NCBI RefSeq assembly: GCF_030146175.1
Contig: NZ_JASLCE010000080.1
Coordinates: 1-29,363 of the forward strand
From: Flavobacterium sp.
GTDB lineage: Bacteria; Bacteroidota; Bacteroidia; Flavobacteriales; Flavobacteriaceae
Direction of reading: 5' to 3'
Length of the DNA stretch: 29,363 nt
Part shown: positions 16,229 to 23,850 of the stretch, piece after piece
How the letters are laid out: every line of letters starts with the position of its first letter
Numbering within the stretch: the first letter of the stretch is position 1
Program-made: the position numbers and the translations under genes
Notes under the pieces: model-generated
The model's input: only the letters and a program-made list of their open reading frames with translations
The model's database searches: none
What the model was told of the DNA's origin: nothing

Positions 16229-16255
16229 AAAACGAATTTAGGCTAATATAAAAAA

Positions 16256-16286
16256 CAAATATAAAACAAACTAAAAATACTGCAAA
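16256..16286 (-). promoter_or_regulatory. Promoter of the M23 peptidase-TonB receptor operon
   Basis: The minus strand reads TTTG (16286-16283), 19 bases, then TATATTTG (16263-16256), a full consensus match 28 bases before the ATG at 16228. Confidence 0.7.
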
Positions 16287-16356
16287 AACTTAACTAACTA
16301 TAAGACAAATTATTACCAAACACAGCCAAAGATTTTCCTTTTTTTTAGTAAAACTA

Positions 16357-16387
16357 TTGGTATTTCTCATTAGGAATGCTAACTTTG
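16357..16387 (+). promoter_or_regulatory. Promoter of the coiled-coil-zapA operon
   Basis: TTG (16357-16359), 20 bases, then TAACTTTG (16380-16387), 29 bases before the ATG at 16416. It is divergent from the M23 promoter; the 187-base gap holds only these two promoters and A/T-rich sequence. Confidence 0.65.
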
Positions 16388-16415
16388 TAAAATCATATAA
16401 TGAAATCAGTCTGCA

Positions 16416-16706
16416 ATGAATGGATTATCGGAAATCATTGATTCTCTTGAACATAAGTTTTCCAAGCTCCTCCTAAAAATGGATGGCCTTGAAAAACAGA
16501 ATCAGGAATTGCGAAATGAATTATCGAGATCAACAGCAGCGATACACCGTCAGAAAGAGGAAATTACCGCCCTACAGGCGCAGTATGAAAACCTGAAAAT
16601 GGCGAATTCATTATTAGGCAGTGAAGAAAACAAGAGAGAAACGAAACTCAAAATAAATTCATTAATACGCGAAATTGATTATTGTATAGCACAACTATCG
16701 GAATAG
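16416..16706 (+). CDS. Small coiled-coil protein (ZapB-like in shape)
   Basis: A 96-residue soluble protein that is nearly all predicted coiled coil: residues about 5-75 show heptads of Leu/Ile and many Glu, Lys and Gln (for example LEKQNQELRNEL and KEEITALQAQYENLKM), followed by a second short helix with IREIDYCIAQL. It resembles ZapB-type division proteins only in size and coiled-coil nature; homology is not shown. Its stop is 7 bases before the zapA start, and it has a good promoter upstream, so it is the first gene of a zapA operon. A partnership with ZapA at the division ring is a reasonable inference from this arrangement. Confidence 0.8.
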   Translation: MNGLSEIIDSLEHKFSKLLLKMDGLEKQNQELRNELSRSTAAIHRQKEEITALQAQYENLKMANSLLGSEENKRETKLKINSLIREIDYCIAQLSE

Positions 16707-16713
16707 AAAGTTT

Positions 16714-17007
16714 ATGGATGACAAGCTCAAAATAAAGATATCTATCGCCGACAGGGTTTACCCGCTAACTGTGGATTATACACAGGAAGAAGGACTCCGA
16801 AGTGCCTCCAAAAAGATTGATACAATGATTAAACAATTCGAGGAAAACTATGCCGTGCGCGACAAACAGGATGTTTTAGCCATGTGTGCCTTACAGTTTG
16901 CCTCGCAATTGGAACAAAAACAAATTGACAAATCCACTGATTTTCAAGATGCTTTTGATCGCTTAAAAAAAATGGACGACCATCTGAATTCGATTCTATC
17001 AAAATAA
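16714..17007 (+). CDS. zapA: Cell division protein ZapA
   Basis: ZapA binds FtsZ filaments and cross-links them at the division ring in the cytoplasm. The 97-residue length and layout fit: an N-terminal domain with a short strand pair (LKIKISIADRVYPLTV) and the conserved YTQEEGLRSASKKID region (22-36), then a long helix ending in LEQKQ and a C-terminal coiled coil (FQDAFDRLKKMDDHLNSIL). The family is divergent, so this rests on layout, on the LRxAxxxID-type motif, and on the genes around it: a coiled-coil gene before it, and a 6S-like RNA then rny after it. The same zapA-ssrS order is known from gammaproteobacteria. Confidence 0.87.
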   Translation: MDDKLKIKISIADRVYPLTVDYTQEEGLRSASKKIDTMIKQFEENYAVRDKQDVLAMCALQFASQLEQKQIDKSTDFQDAFDRLKKMDDHLNSILSK

Positions 17008-17030
17008 ACACGTTCTTTAAATAGATTAAG

Positions 17031-17196
17031 ATACTGCCTACATTAGTACCTATTTGATAAACTCAACACTAACAAATTAAAATGAGCGAATCATCGTTTC
17101 TAAAGCAAGCTGTCCTGAACAGATCCTTGAACAACGAGTTAGCTCAAAACTTGTCTTTACGAGTTTATGCAATAACCCTAATGTAGGCTTTTTTTT
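17031..17196 (+). ncRNA. ssrS: Probable 6S RNA (ssrS)
   Basis: The 211-base gap between zapA and rny holds a long interrupted hairpin. GCCTACATTAG (17036-17046) pairs perfectly with CTAATGTAGGC (17178-17188). After an internal loop, ATAAACTC (17057-17064) pairs with GAGTTTAT (17161-17168). A large open region follows, then TGAGC/GCTCA (17083-17087 with 17142-17146), and an apical hairpin CTGT/ACAG (17110-17113 with 17119-17122). Eight T follow the outer stem (17189-17196), making a natural end. A closing stem, a central bubble and an apical arm in about 155-165 nt are the architecture of 6S RNA, which binds the housekeeping RNA polymerase. The position after zapA matches ssrS in other phyla. 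The exact 5' end is not determined and no clear promoter was found. It could be another structured RNA, but an unannotated protein is unlikely. Confidence 0.75.
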
Positions 17197-17218
17197 ATAT
17201 ATAACTTTCAAACACACC

Positions 17219-18784
17219 ATGAGCACAACACTTATAATAATTATTTGCTGTATTGCAGGAACAGGAATCGGTTTTGGAATTGCTAAGTATTTAGAAAAAA
17301 TCAATGCTTCCACATTGATTAAAAATGCAAAAAGTGAAGCAGCTTCCCTGATAAAAGACGCTAAAACGGAAGGAGAAGCGATCAAAAAGGATAAGATTCT
17401 TCAGGCGAAGGAAAAATTCATTGAATTAAAAGCAGAACACGAACAGGTAATTTTAGGTCGCGACAAAAAAATTGCCGAAGCAGAGAAAAGAACCCGCGAC
17501 AAAGAATCACAGGTATCGAACGAGCTGGCTAAAGCCAAAAAAAGCAACGACGAACTGGAAAACAAAGTTACCGATTACAACAACCGTATTGACGTTCTTG
17601 ATAAAAAGCAAGCTGAAATCGAAAAGCTTCATAAAAGTCAGGTAGAACAACTGGAAGTCATTTCCGGTCTTTCTGCAGAGGAAGCTAAAAATCAATTGGT
17701 AGAAAGCCTGCGTTCGGATGCAAAATCAAGTGCGATGTCGCATATTCAGGAAACAATTGAAGAAGCGAAATTAACCGCACATCAGGAAGCAAAAAAGATC
17801 ATCATCAACACGATTCAGCGTATTGGTACGGAAGAAGCTGTTGAAAACTGTGTTTCGGTATTCAATATCGAATCCGACGATGTTAAAGGACGTATTATCG
17901 GACGTGAAGGTCGTAATATCCGTGCCTTAGAAGCCGCTACCGGAGTGGAAATCATCGTAGACGATACACCGGAAGCCATTATCCTTTCCTGTTTTGACCC
18001 GGTTCGCCGTGAAATTGCCCGTCTTGCTTTACACAAGTTAGTAACCGACGGTCGTATTCACCCGGCACGTATCGAAGAGGTAGTTGCTAAAACAGCGAAA
18101 CAAATTGATGACGAGATTATCGAAGTAGGTAAACGTACCGTAATCGATTTAGGTATCCACGGTTTACATCCGGAGCTTATCAAAATCGTTGGACGTATGA
18201 AATACCGTTCGTCTTACGGACAAAACCTGTTACAACACTCGAGAGAAGTTGCCAAACTTTGTGGTGTTATGGCTGCCGAATTAGGATTAAACGTAAAACT
18301 AGCCAAAAGAGCCGGTTTATTACACGATATCGGAAAAGTACCGGAAACCGAAAGCGAACTACCACACGCTATTTTAGGTATGCAGTGGGCGGAAAAATAC
18401 GGTGAAAAAGAAGAGGTTTGCAACGCTATTGGAGCACACCACGACGAGATTGAAATGAAATCGCTTATCGCACCGATTATTCAGGTTTGTGATGCTATTT
18501 CGGGAGCACGACCAGGCGCACGACGTCAGGTATTGGATTCCTACATCCAACGTCTGAAAGATCTTGAAGAAATCGCCTACGGATTTAACGGTGTTAAAAA
18601 CGCTTATGCGATCCAGGCCGGACGTGAACTACGTGTAATCGTAGAAAGTGAAAAAGTGAGCGACGAAATGGCTTCAACGCTATCGTTTGATATTTCACAG
18701 AAGATCCAAACCGAAATGACGTATCCGGGTCAGGTAAAAATTACCGTAATCCGTGAAACCAGAGCGGTTAATATTGCCAAATAA
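17219..18784 (+). CDS. rny: Ribonuclease Y
   Basis: A 521-residue membrane-anchored endoribonuclease that starts mRNA decay. Domains in order: an N-terminal membrane helix (about 4-22, [18 protein letters not shown]); a long charged coiled coil (about 30-200); a KH RNA-binding domain with GRIIGREGR (224-232); and an HD phosphodiesterase domain with the metal-binding pair H369-D370 in LLHDIGK and a later AHHDE. The C-terminal stretch with [12 protein letters not shown] is characteristic of RNase Y. Length and order match the family fully. It begins 22 bases after the T-run of the 6S-like RNA and ends at a strong terminator. Adjacency to a global regulatory RNA may be ancestral gene order and need not be functional. 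Confidence 0.97.
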   Translation: MSTTLIIIICCIAGTGIGFGIAKYLEKINASTLIKNAKSEAASLIKDAKTEGEAIKKDKILQAKEKFIELKAEHEQVILGRDKKIAEAEKRTRDKESQVSNELAKAKKSNDELENKVTDYNNRIDVLDKKQAEIEKLHKSQVEQLEVISGLSAEEAKNQLVESLRSDAKSSAMSHIQETIEEAKLTAHQEAKKIIINTIQRIGTEEAVENCVSVFNIESDDVKGRIIGREGRNIRALEAATGVEIIVDDTPEAIILSCFDPVRREIARLALHKLVTDGRIHPARIEEVVAKTAKQIDDEIIEVGKRTVIDLGIHGLHPELIKIVGRMKYRSSYGQNLLQHSREVAKLCGVMAAELGLNVKLAKRAGLLHDIGKVPETESELPHAILGMQWAEKYGEKEEVCNAIGAHHDEIEMKSLIAPIIQVCDAISGARPGARRQVLDSYIQRLKDLEEIAYGFNGVKNAYAIQAGRELRVIVESEKVSDEMASTLSFDISQKIQTEMTYPGQVKITVIRETRAVNIAK

Positions 18785-18804
18785 ATTCACCTGCATAAAA
18801 AGAC

Positions 18805-18836
18805 AAAAGCATTTCCAATGGAAATGCTTTTTTTAT
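18805..18836. terminator. Bidirectional terminator between rny and xerD
   Basis: A perfect 12-bp stem, AAAAGCATTTCC (18805-18816) with GGAAATGCTTTT (18820-18831), has a 3-base loop and A- and T-runs outside, between two convergent genes. Confidence 0.9.
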
Positions 18837-18844
18837 TTGATCAT

Positions 18845-19747
18845 CTAGTTATTCCGCGGATGGTAGGCGTTTAAAACTTTTGAAAGGTGTTTCCGATCCA
18901 GATGCATATAGACTTCGGTAGTGGTTATCGATTCATGTCCAAGCATCATCTGAATGGCACGTAAGTCGGCGCCGTTTTCCAGTAAATGTGTCGCAAAAGA
19001 ATGCCGGAACGTATGCGGACTAATCGTCTTCTGCAGGTTAATTTTAACCGCCAGGTCTTTGATAATCGTAAAAACCATCGCCCGGGTCAATCCACTTCCC
19101 CTACGATTTAAAAACAAGGTGTCTTCAAATCCTTTTTTGATCGTCTGATGATTCCGAATACTGTTTTTATACAGTACAATATATTTTTGAGTCGCCGTAC
19201 CAATCGGCACAAAACGTTGCTTATTTCCTTTTCCGGTTACTTTGATAAAACCTTCTTCAAAAAACAAATCCGACAACTTTAACGTCACCAATTCCGAAAC
19301 CCGAAGTCCGCAACTATAAAGCGTTTCCAGCATCGCCCTGTTACGCTCGCCTTCATTTTTAGACAAATCGATCGCTCCGATAAGTTTATCAATTTCTTCC
19401 GTTGATAAGGTATCGGGTAATTTTCGCCCCACTTTGGGTATTTCAATCAGCTCCAGCGGTGTCGTTTCCCGATAACCTTCAAAAATCAAAAAATTAAAAA
19501 AACTTTTTAGTCCCGAAATAATCCGGGTTTGCGACCGCGCATTGACCACGCCCGAAATTGCATAAATAAAGCCCTGTAAAGCCTGTTCGTCAATTTTTAA
19601 GGGCGATACCTCCTGCTGAGTATTTTCGAGGTGTGACACGAGTTTTTCGACATCGAAAGCATAATTGGCAATCGTATTTTCCGACAATCCCCTTTCGAGT
19701 TTCAGATACGATTTATACTCTTTTATATACGATTCCCAGTTAGTCAT
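18845..19747 (-). CDS. xerD: Site-specific tyrosine recombinase XerD
   Basis: A 300-residue tyrosine recombinase, the normal XerC/XerD length. An N-terminal SAM-like core-binding domain (about 1-90) is followed by the catalytic domain with the full set of residues: R149 in SCGLRVSEL, K173 in TGKGNKQRFVPIG, H245 and R248 in SPHTFRHSFATHLL, H271 in MLGHESITTTEVY, and the nucleophile Y280. XerCD resolves chromosome dimers at dif during division. XerD is chosen over XerC from its overall pattern (start of the type WESYIKEYKSYLKLERGLS, PKVGRKLPDTLS), and this choice is less certain than the family. No att sites or mobile-element genes are nearby, so it is the housekeeping enzyme and not an integrase. 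No dif-like site was recognised here. Confidence 0.92.
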   Translation of the reverse strand: MTNWESYIKEYKSYLKLERGLSENTIANYAFDVEKLVSHLENTQQEVSPLKIDEQALQGFIYAISGVVNARSQTRIISGLKSFFNFLIFEGYRETTPLELIEIPKVGRKLPDTLSTEEIDKLIGAIDLSKNEGERNRAMLETLYSCGLRVSELVTLKLSDLFFEEGFIKVTGKGNKQRFVPIGTATQKYIVLYKNSIRNHQTIKKGFEDTLFLNRRGSGLTRAMVFTIIKDLAVKINLQKTISPHTFRHSFATHLLENGADLRAIQMMLGHESITTTEVYMHLDRKHLSKVLNAYHPRNN

Positions 19748-19759
19748 TCACAAGTAGTG

Positions 19760-19792
19760 TTTGCATCAAAAACAATCTGTAAGTAATTTTTG
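19760..19792 (+). promoter_or_regulatory. Putative promoter of the barrel protein gene at 19836
   Basis: TTTG (19760-19763), 20 bases, then TAATTTTTG (19784-19792), which has one base more than TAnnTTTG. It lies 43 bases before the preferred ATG, which supports 19836 over the in-frame ATG at 19761. Confidence 0.45.
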
Positions 19793-19835
19793 GCATGATT
19801 TCTGGATAAAGTTAAAAAACTTAAAATTCAACACT

Positions 19836-20423
19836 ATGAAATTTACAAAATTTTTATCAGCCAGCCTGTTATTTTTAGCCGCAATCACTACTGCTAATGC
19901 ACAGGAAAAAGCAAGTTTTGGTATTAAAGGTGGGATGAACTTTTCCACTGTAACTCAAGGTAAATTCGAAGATGGCCCGGACAATCGCACCGGTTTCCAT
20001 ATTGGTGTAGTCGGTGAAGTTCCAATCGTTTCCAACGTATTCTCCATTCAGCCGGAGGTTTTATATTCCCAACAGGGATTTGAGAGTAATTACAATTTAC
20101 TCGGAACGTCCTATACCACAAAACACAAAATCGATTACCTGAATATTCCGGTTTTAGCCAAATTGTACATCATCAAGCAACTTAGCGTGGAAGCTGGTCC
20201 GCAATTTGGATTCAAACTAAACGAAAGTCATGATACTAACGACAATTCCATCGAAACCAATGAAGTAAACAAATTCGACACTGCTTTGGCGATCGGTGCT
20301 TCCTTTAACTTTGATAACGGTTTGTTTTTAACCGGTCGTTATACCTATAGTTTAAATGAGGTCGTAAAAGATACCGATGCGAAAAACAAAGTCTTCCAGG
20401 TCGGACTTGGATTTAAATTCTAA
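19836..20423 (+). CDS. PorT-like outer-membrane beta-barrel protein (porin family)
   Basis: A 195-residue protein from ATG 19836; an upstream in-frame ATG (19761) would precede the signal peptide by 25 polar residues and overlap the promoter. The signal peptide, about 1-22, ends ITTANAQ. The rest alternates polar and hydrophobic residues as in an 8-strand barrel and ends in FQVGLGFKF with a C-terminal Phe. It has the opening FGIKGGMNFS, SIQPEVLYSQQGF, YLNIPVLAKLY and LSVEAGPQFGF typical of the Bacteroidota PorT-like OMP family. It is clearly a paralogue of the protein at 23851-24405. The name reflects the fold; pore function is not shown. It is monocistronic with a terminator at 20431-20460. 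Confidence 0.88.
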   Translation: MKFTKFLSASLLFLAAITTANAQEKASFGIKGGMNFSTVTQGKFEDGPDNRTGFHIGVVGEVPIVSNVFSIQPEVLYSQQGFESNYNLLGTSYTTKHKIDYLNIPVLAKLYIIKQLSVEAGPQFGFKLNESHDTNDNSIETNEVNKFDTALAIGASFNFDNGLFLTGRYTYSLNEVVKDTDAKNKVFQVGLGFKF

Positions 20424-20430
20424 AATATAA

Positions 20431-20460
20431 AAAACGCCTCTCAAATGAGAGGCGTTTTTT
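20431..20460. terminator. Bidirectional terminator between two convergent surface-protein genes
   Basis: A stem of about 12 bp, AAAACGCCTCTC (20431-20442) with GAGAGGCGTTTT (20447-20458), has a 4-base loop and an A-run and T-run outside. It serves the barrel gene (plus) and the T9SS cargo gene (minus). Confidence 0.9.
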
Positions 20461-20464
20461 GTTA

Positions 20465-22921
20465 TTATTCGATTGTAAACTTGATACTTTTTAATTCTCC
20501 GGATGGATTTCTATAGGTCATCATATAGACCCCTGTAGCAAATCGGGACACATCTACTGAAAGCGTTTGTCCTTTATCCTGATTGGTATTGGATTCAAAA
20601 GTATATACCGTTTTTCCGTAAAAATCGACAATTGAAAGCAATTCGTTATCATTCGACTCGATATTCAATCGCTCTTTAACCGGAACCGGATACAATAATG
20701 GTTTTACATCCATATTATTTTCTTTAGCCATTTCCAGACCTAATGCCTCACGAGCCATTTTACCACTGGTCGACATTCTGTTGTTTTTATAGGCTGTAGC
20801 CGCACAAATCGTTGTTAATTCTGCCTGCGTAACCGGTACAACTTTATTTGTTGGCACTGCCGGATTAAATCCACCCTGAGCGGCATAAGCCTGCGCATCG
20901 GTAATATAATTCGAACCTGTCATGTTATATCCTGCCGGAGCTGCTTTTAACTCAATCGGATACGTTACGACGTATAATACGTTTTGCGCATCCGGATTAT
21001 CCGTACGTTTTAGGTTTAAAATAAATTTAAGTTTAAATCCTTTGACTTTTGGCTCCAAAAACTCAGGTCTAGGCGTCACTGAATTAGGATTTACTAGCAA
21101 ACTAAGATTCGATCTAAAGTGAAATGGCGTTAAATACATTGTATGATTAGGCACGGGATCTGTTTGTTGGTAGCTAAACGGTCTGCTGGCTCCATAATCC
21201 CAAGGACAAACTCCAATAGAACCACTGTAGCATGTAAACTTTGAATCCGGTATAGTAGCCATCGGATTATACTTTAATCGTTTTTTTACTCCTCCCTCAG
21301 TTTGTGTTACATTATACAAATAACTAAAGGCATAATCATTTTTATAGTTCTTGATTCCAATAGAGTTATAACTATTCTGAAAAAGAGCAGTCTCCTCGTC
21401 GACAGATGGTCCTTTTGTCGTTCCGGCGATATCCAATCCATTACTCATATCCACATCCACACCAACCACCTTTGGACTCGGATATAATCTTGAATACACG
21501 ACAGAAGGTTTTACATATTCTGTAACCAACATTACTTCTGCATCTTGCAACACCAACCCACTAGCCGGATTGATTGCATATTTTAGCACATCTCCGGATA
21601 ATTTATAATTCCTTTTAATAAAGTTATACTTGTTCTTTACAAACCAATATTCAGCCGTTCCAAAACTGCTGATCACTTCTCTATTGATAAACTCTTTGGC
21701 TTCTGTCGTTTCGGTATAATACATCACTGGAGCGTTGATCAATGAAAAAACACCCATTGTTTCGTTATATAACGGTTGCCCTCCAGTAATTCCTGTTAGC
21801 GCATTCTGCTTTTGTGATCCCGGAAGTCCGATTGTCTGATTGTGCATCGGATCCTGAGTTGCAATAGTCCCCTCTATTTTAACATCCAGATTCACGCTTA
21901 GAGGTGCTAATTGTATCGGACCATTTCCACTTGAACCACCACCAAACAATCCGCCCAAAAATTTAACCGCCTCACCTACATACGGCAGTGCTTTTAAACC
22001 TGCTTTCAGGAATTGATTCCCTTTCATCGCATCTCCAAGTGACTTGATTGCATTAATGGTTAAACCATTATCTGCGAGGTTTTTATATATCTTCTCATAA
22101 TTATCTACAAATTTTTGGGTACCGCTGTGAACTTTCATCATCTTATTACTGATGTTAGTTGCCGTTTTCCAAAAGTTTCCATCCGATGAAGCCGACCCCT
22201 GTCCGTTTGAAATCGTAGTAATCGTTCCCGTTATCTTTCCGGTTAACTCTACCGATGAATTGCTGATCAATTCAGAATACAGCAATAATCGTGACGATTC
22301 CGTAAAGCTACAGGTACAGGGATCATAGTTCATTTTAAACTCGGCATACGCCCAGGAATTATTATCGTTATAAAATTTTAAGGCCGTACTCATCGATGGA
22401 TTTTGAACGTGTGGTGTATCCAGCGCTTTTTCATTATTAGCCATATCCAACACATTGGTCTGGAATCCCGGTGCAAACTTCAAGGTTAGCATCGCTCCGT
22501 TATAATTTACATTACGACACCATTTTACCAGAATACGCACTATTCCGGTATACTTATTATACATCATAATGTAGGTATGTTCCGGTCGAGCTAGTAACGG
22601 ATTATTATTATTATCATACCCCATATTATAGGCTACCATCTCCCAACCGTTTTCCGGTTTCATATCCTTATCAAGGGAAAGCGGTAATAATTCCAGCTGA
22701 TTTGACTCAAACGGATTGGGTGTGTACGAATTTGGATTACATTGTGAATTGATCGGATATACCGCATTTGTAGTAGTCCAGTCAAAAAAATTCCGGTAAT
22801 TCGTTTGAAGCGGATTTACCGGGTTTGCCGGGTTCGTACTAATCCCATTTGGCGGACATACACTTTGTGCGCTAATCACATTTGCGACCAGTAATGAAAA
22901 CAGTGTTACTTTTAGATTCAT
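20465..22921 (-). CDS. Large secreted protein with type IX secretion C-terminal sorting domain, function unknown
   Basis: An 818-residue protein with a signal peptide (about 1-18, VANVISA before QSVCPP). Its tail (about 742-818) has the T9SS type A sorting pattern: LYPVPVKERLNIE, IVDFYGKTVYTF, VDVSRFATGVYMMTYRN and a final IKFTIE. It should cross the outer membrane by T9SS and be anchored or released at the surface. I do not recognise the 720-residue body. It has an Asn-, Pro- and Tyr-rich start, a glycine-rich hydrophobic patch near 315-345 (YVGEAVKFLGGLFGGG), and several cysteines near 190-210 and 575-590 that could form disulfides. No catalytic motif is seen; an adhesin or surface-layer role is possible. 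Terminators flank it, and its -7 element lies against the upstream gene's second terminator. Confidence 0.87.
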   Translation of the reverse strand: MNLKVTLFSLLVANVISAQSVCPPNGISTNPANPVNPLQTNYRNFFDWTTTNAVYPINSQCNPNSYTPNPFESNQLELLPLSLDKDMKPENGWEMVAYNMGYDNNNNPLLARPEHTYIMMYNKYTGIVRILVKWCRNVNYNGAMLTLKFAPGFQTNVLDMANNEKALDTPHVQNPSMSTALKFYNDNNSWAYAEFKMNYDPCTCSFTESSRLLLYSELISNSSVELTGKITGTITTISNGQGSASSDGNFWKTATNISNKMMKVHSGTQKFVDNYEKIYKNLADNGLTINAIKSLGDAMKGNQFLKAGLKALPYVGEAVKFLGGLFGGGSSGNGPIQLAPLSVNLDVKIEGTIATQDPMHNQTIGLPGSQKQNALTGITGGQPLYNETMGVFSLINAPVMYYTETTEAKEFINREVISSFGTAEYWFVKNKYNFIKRNYKLSGDVLKYAINPASGLVLQDAEVMLVTEYVKPSVVYSRLYPSPKVVGVDVDMSNGLDIAGTTKGPSVDEETALFQNSYNSIGIKNYKNDYAFSYLYNVTQTEGGVKKRLKYNPMATIPDSKFTCYSGSIGVCPWDYGASRPFSYQQTDPVPNHTMYLTPFHFRSNLSLLVNPNSVTPRPEFLEPKVKGFKLKFILNLKRTDNPDAQNVLYVVTYPIELKAAPAGYNMTGSNYITDAQAYAAQGGFNPAVPTNKVVPVTQAELTTICAATAYKNNRMSTSGKMAREALGLEMAKENNMDVKPLLYPVPVKERLNIESNDNELLSIVDFYGKTVYTFESNTNQDKGQTLSVDVSRFATGVYMMTYRNPSGELKSIKFTIE

Positions 22922-22956
22922 AATTAATAGTATTTTTATTGTTAAAAATAATAATA

Positions 22957-22964
22957 CAAAACTA
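22957..22964 (-). promoter_or_regulatory. Putative -7 element of the T9SS cargo gene
   Basis: The minus strand reads TAGTTTTG, matching TAnnTTTG, 35 bases before the ATG at 22921. The -33 position would fall inside the hairpin at 22969-22997; no TTTG is seen there. Confidence 0.4.
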
Positions 22965-22997
22965 AAAAAAATCCTACTTTATAATAAAGTAGGATTT
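22964..22997 (-). terminator. Second, tandem terminator-like hairpin downstream of the barrel gene
   Basis: A perfect 13-bp stem, AAATCCTACTTTA (22969-22981) with TAAAGTAGGATTT (22985-22997), has a 3-base loop and, on the minus strand, is followed by a T-run. It comes after the stronger GC-rich terminator at 23022-23048. Confidence 0.75.
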
Positions 22998-23021
22998 AAA
23001 TTTTTATCACTTTTTAGATAT

Positions 23022-23048
23022 AAAAAAAGCCTCCCATTGGGAGGCTTT
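23022..23048 (-). terminator. Terminator of the barrel protein gene at 23072
   Basis: A perfect 10-bp stem, AAAGCCTCCC (23026-23035) with GGGAGGCTTT (23039-23048), has a 3-base loop and a T-run on the minus strand, 24 bases after the stop codon. Confidence 0.9.
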
Positions 23049-23071
23049 CTTTTATAAAATCTAAACTTAGA

Positions 23072-23677
23072 TTAGAATTTGTAAACTAAACCTAATTTAA
23101 TGCTAGCCATATTTACATTTAAACCGAAGTTGTTTGTAGACTCAGCACCGTCAGCGTCTGGCTTAGAAGTTCTGTATGCTAATTCACCAAAAGTAGCTTC
23201 TAAAGCGAAGTTTTTAGATACGAAGTAGCTAACACCTGGAGCTAAAGCAACGTCAAATCCGTTTACTTTTCCTTCAGCAGAAACACCAGCTGCAGTAGTT
23301 TTTACTTTACTGTTGTTGTAGTCAAATCCTAACTGTCCAAACATAGAAAATTTAGAAGCTGGAGTGAAGTAATATCTACCGAAAGCACCAACTGTAAATT
23401 TATCAGTTTTAGTTTCAGTTAAAGCATTTGGCTCATCTTTCTCAGAAGTGTATCCAAGTTTTACTCCAACTGCGATATTTTCAGTTACGAAATATGCAGC
23501 TCTTGGAGAAATATCAAAAGAATTGTTTTTTGCATCACCAGTTTTAGTAGTACCAAAACCTACTGATCCAGAAATGAATACATCTCCTTTAGAGAAACCT
23601 TCACCTTTAGCTTCTTCCTGAGCGTTAGCAAATCCGAAAGCGAATACTGCTGCTACTGTTAAAATAATCTTTTTCAT
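23072..23677 (-). CDS. Outer-membrane beta-barrel protein (OmpW/opacity-like porin family)
   Basis: A 201-residue protein with a signal peptide (about 1-19, FGFANA before QEEAKGEG). The rest is regular alternating strands, such as VFISGSVGFGT, ISPRAAYFVTENIAVGVKLGYTSE (split by eye), FTVGAFGRYYF and MFGQLGFDYNN, ending IKLGLVYKF with a C-terminal Phe, as in 8-strand barrels of the outer membrane. It differs from the two PorT-like proteins nearby. Reading the codons, it favours GCT, GGT, GTA and AAA and avoids the rarer codons seen in neighbours, which suggests high expression (not measured). Two successive terminators and a good -7 element (23707-23714) fit a strongly transcribed single gene. 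Ligand or pore function is unknown. Confidence 0.87.
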   Translation of the reverse strand: MKKIILTVAAVFAFGFANAQEEAKGEGFSKGDVFISGSVGFGTTKTGDAKNNSFDISPRAAYFVTENIAVGVKLGYTSEKDEPNALTETKTDKFTVGAFGRYYFTPASKFSMFGQLGFDYNNSKVKTTAAGVSAEGKVNGFDVALAPGVSYFVSKNFALEATFGELAYRTSKPDADGAESTNNFGLNVNMASIKLGLVYKF

Positions 23678-23706
23678 GATTGTTTTGTTTATTAAAATTA
23701 ACGAGG

Positions 23707-23714
23707 CAAATGTA
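23707..23714 (-). promoter_or_regulatory. -7 element of the barrel protein gene at 23072
   Basis: The minus strand reads TACATTTG, a perfect TAnnTTTG match, 29 bases before the ATG at 23677. No TTTG is found at the -33 distance. Confidence 0.55.
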
Positions 23715-23793
23715 TAAAAAAAACTATTCGTTGATCACGACATATGTCCAAAAGAAAAATAATTTTAATACTATTTTTCACAAAAAAACGTTA

Positions 23794-23801
23794 TATATTT
23801 G
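23794..23801 (+). promoter_or_regulatory. -7 element of the barrel protein gene at 23851
   Basis: TATATTTG matches TAnnTTTG, 49 bases before the ATG at 23851; a T-rich stretch lies about 17 bases upstream. Confidence 0.5.
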
Positions 23802-23850
23802 ATCAACAATATCTTACAAGAATATTAAAAAATCCCTAAAATCTGTTTTT

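Noticed and set aside
16400..16441. 13-codon open frame overlapping the start of the coiled-coil gene
   Set aside because: It would begin only a few bases after the predicted transcription start and has no initiation signal; probably chance.
17077..17385. 102-residue minus-strand open frame over the 6S-like RNA and the start of rny
   Set aside because: It crosses the stems of the RNA and the N-terminus of rny and has no recognisable protein features.
18845..19747. Tyrosine recombinase as sign of an integrated element
   Set aside because: Length and sequence fit housekeeping XerD; no tRNA, att repeats or mobile-element genes are near.
19761..19835. In-frame upstream start for the barrel gene at 19836
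   Set aside because: It adds 25 polar residues before a clear signal peptide and overlaps the predicted promoter.
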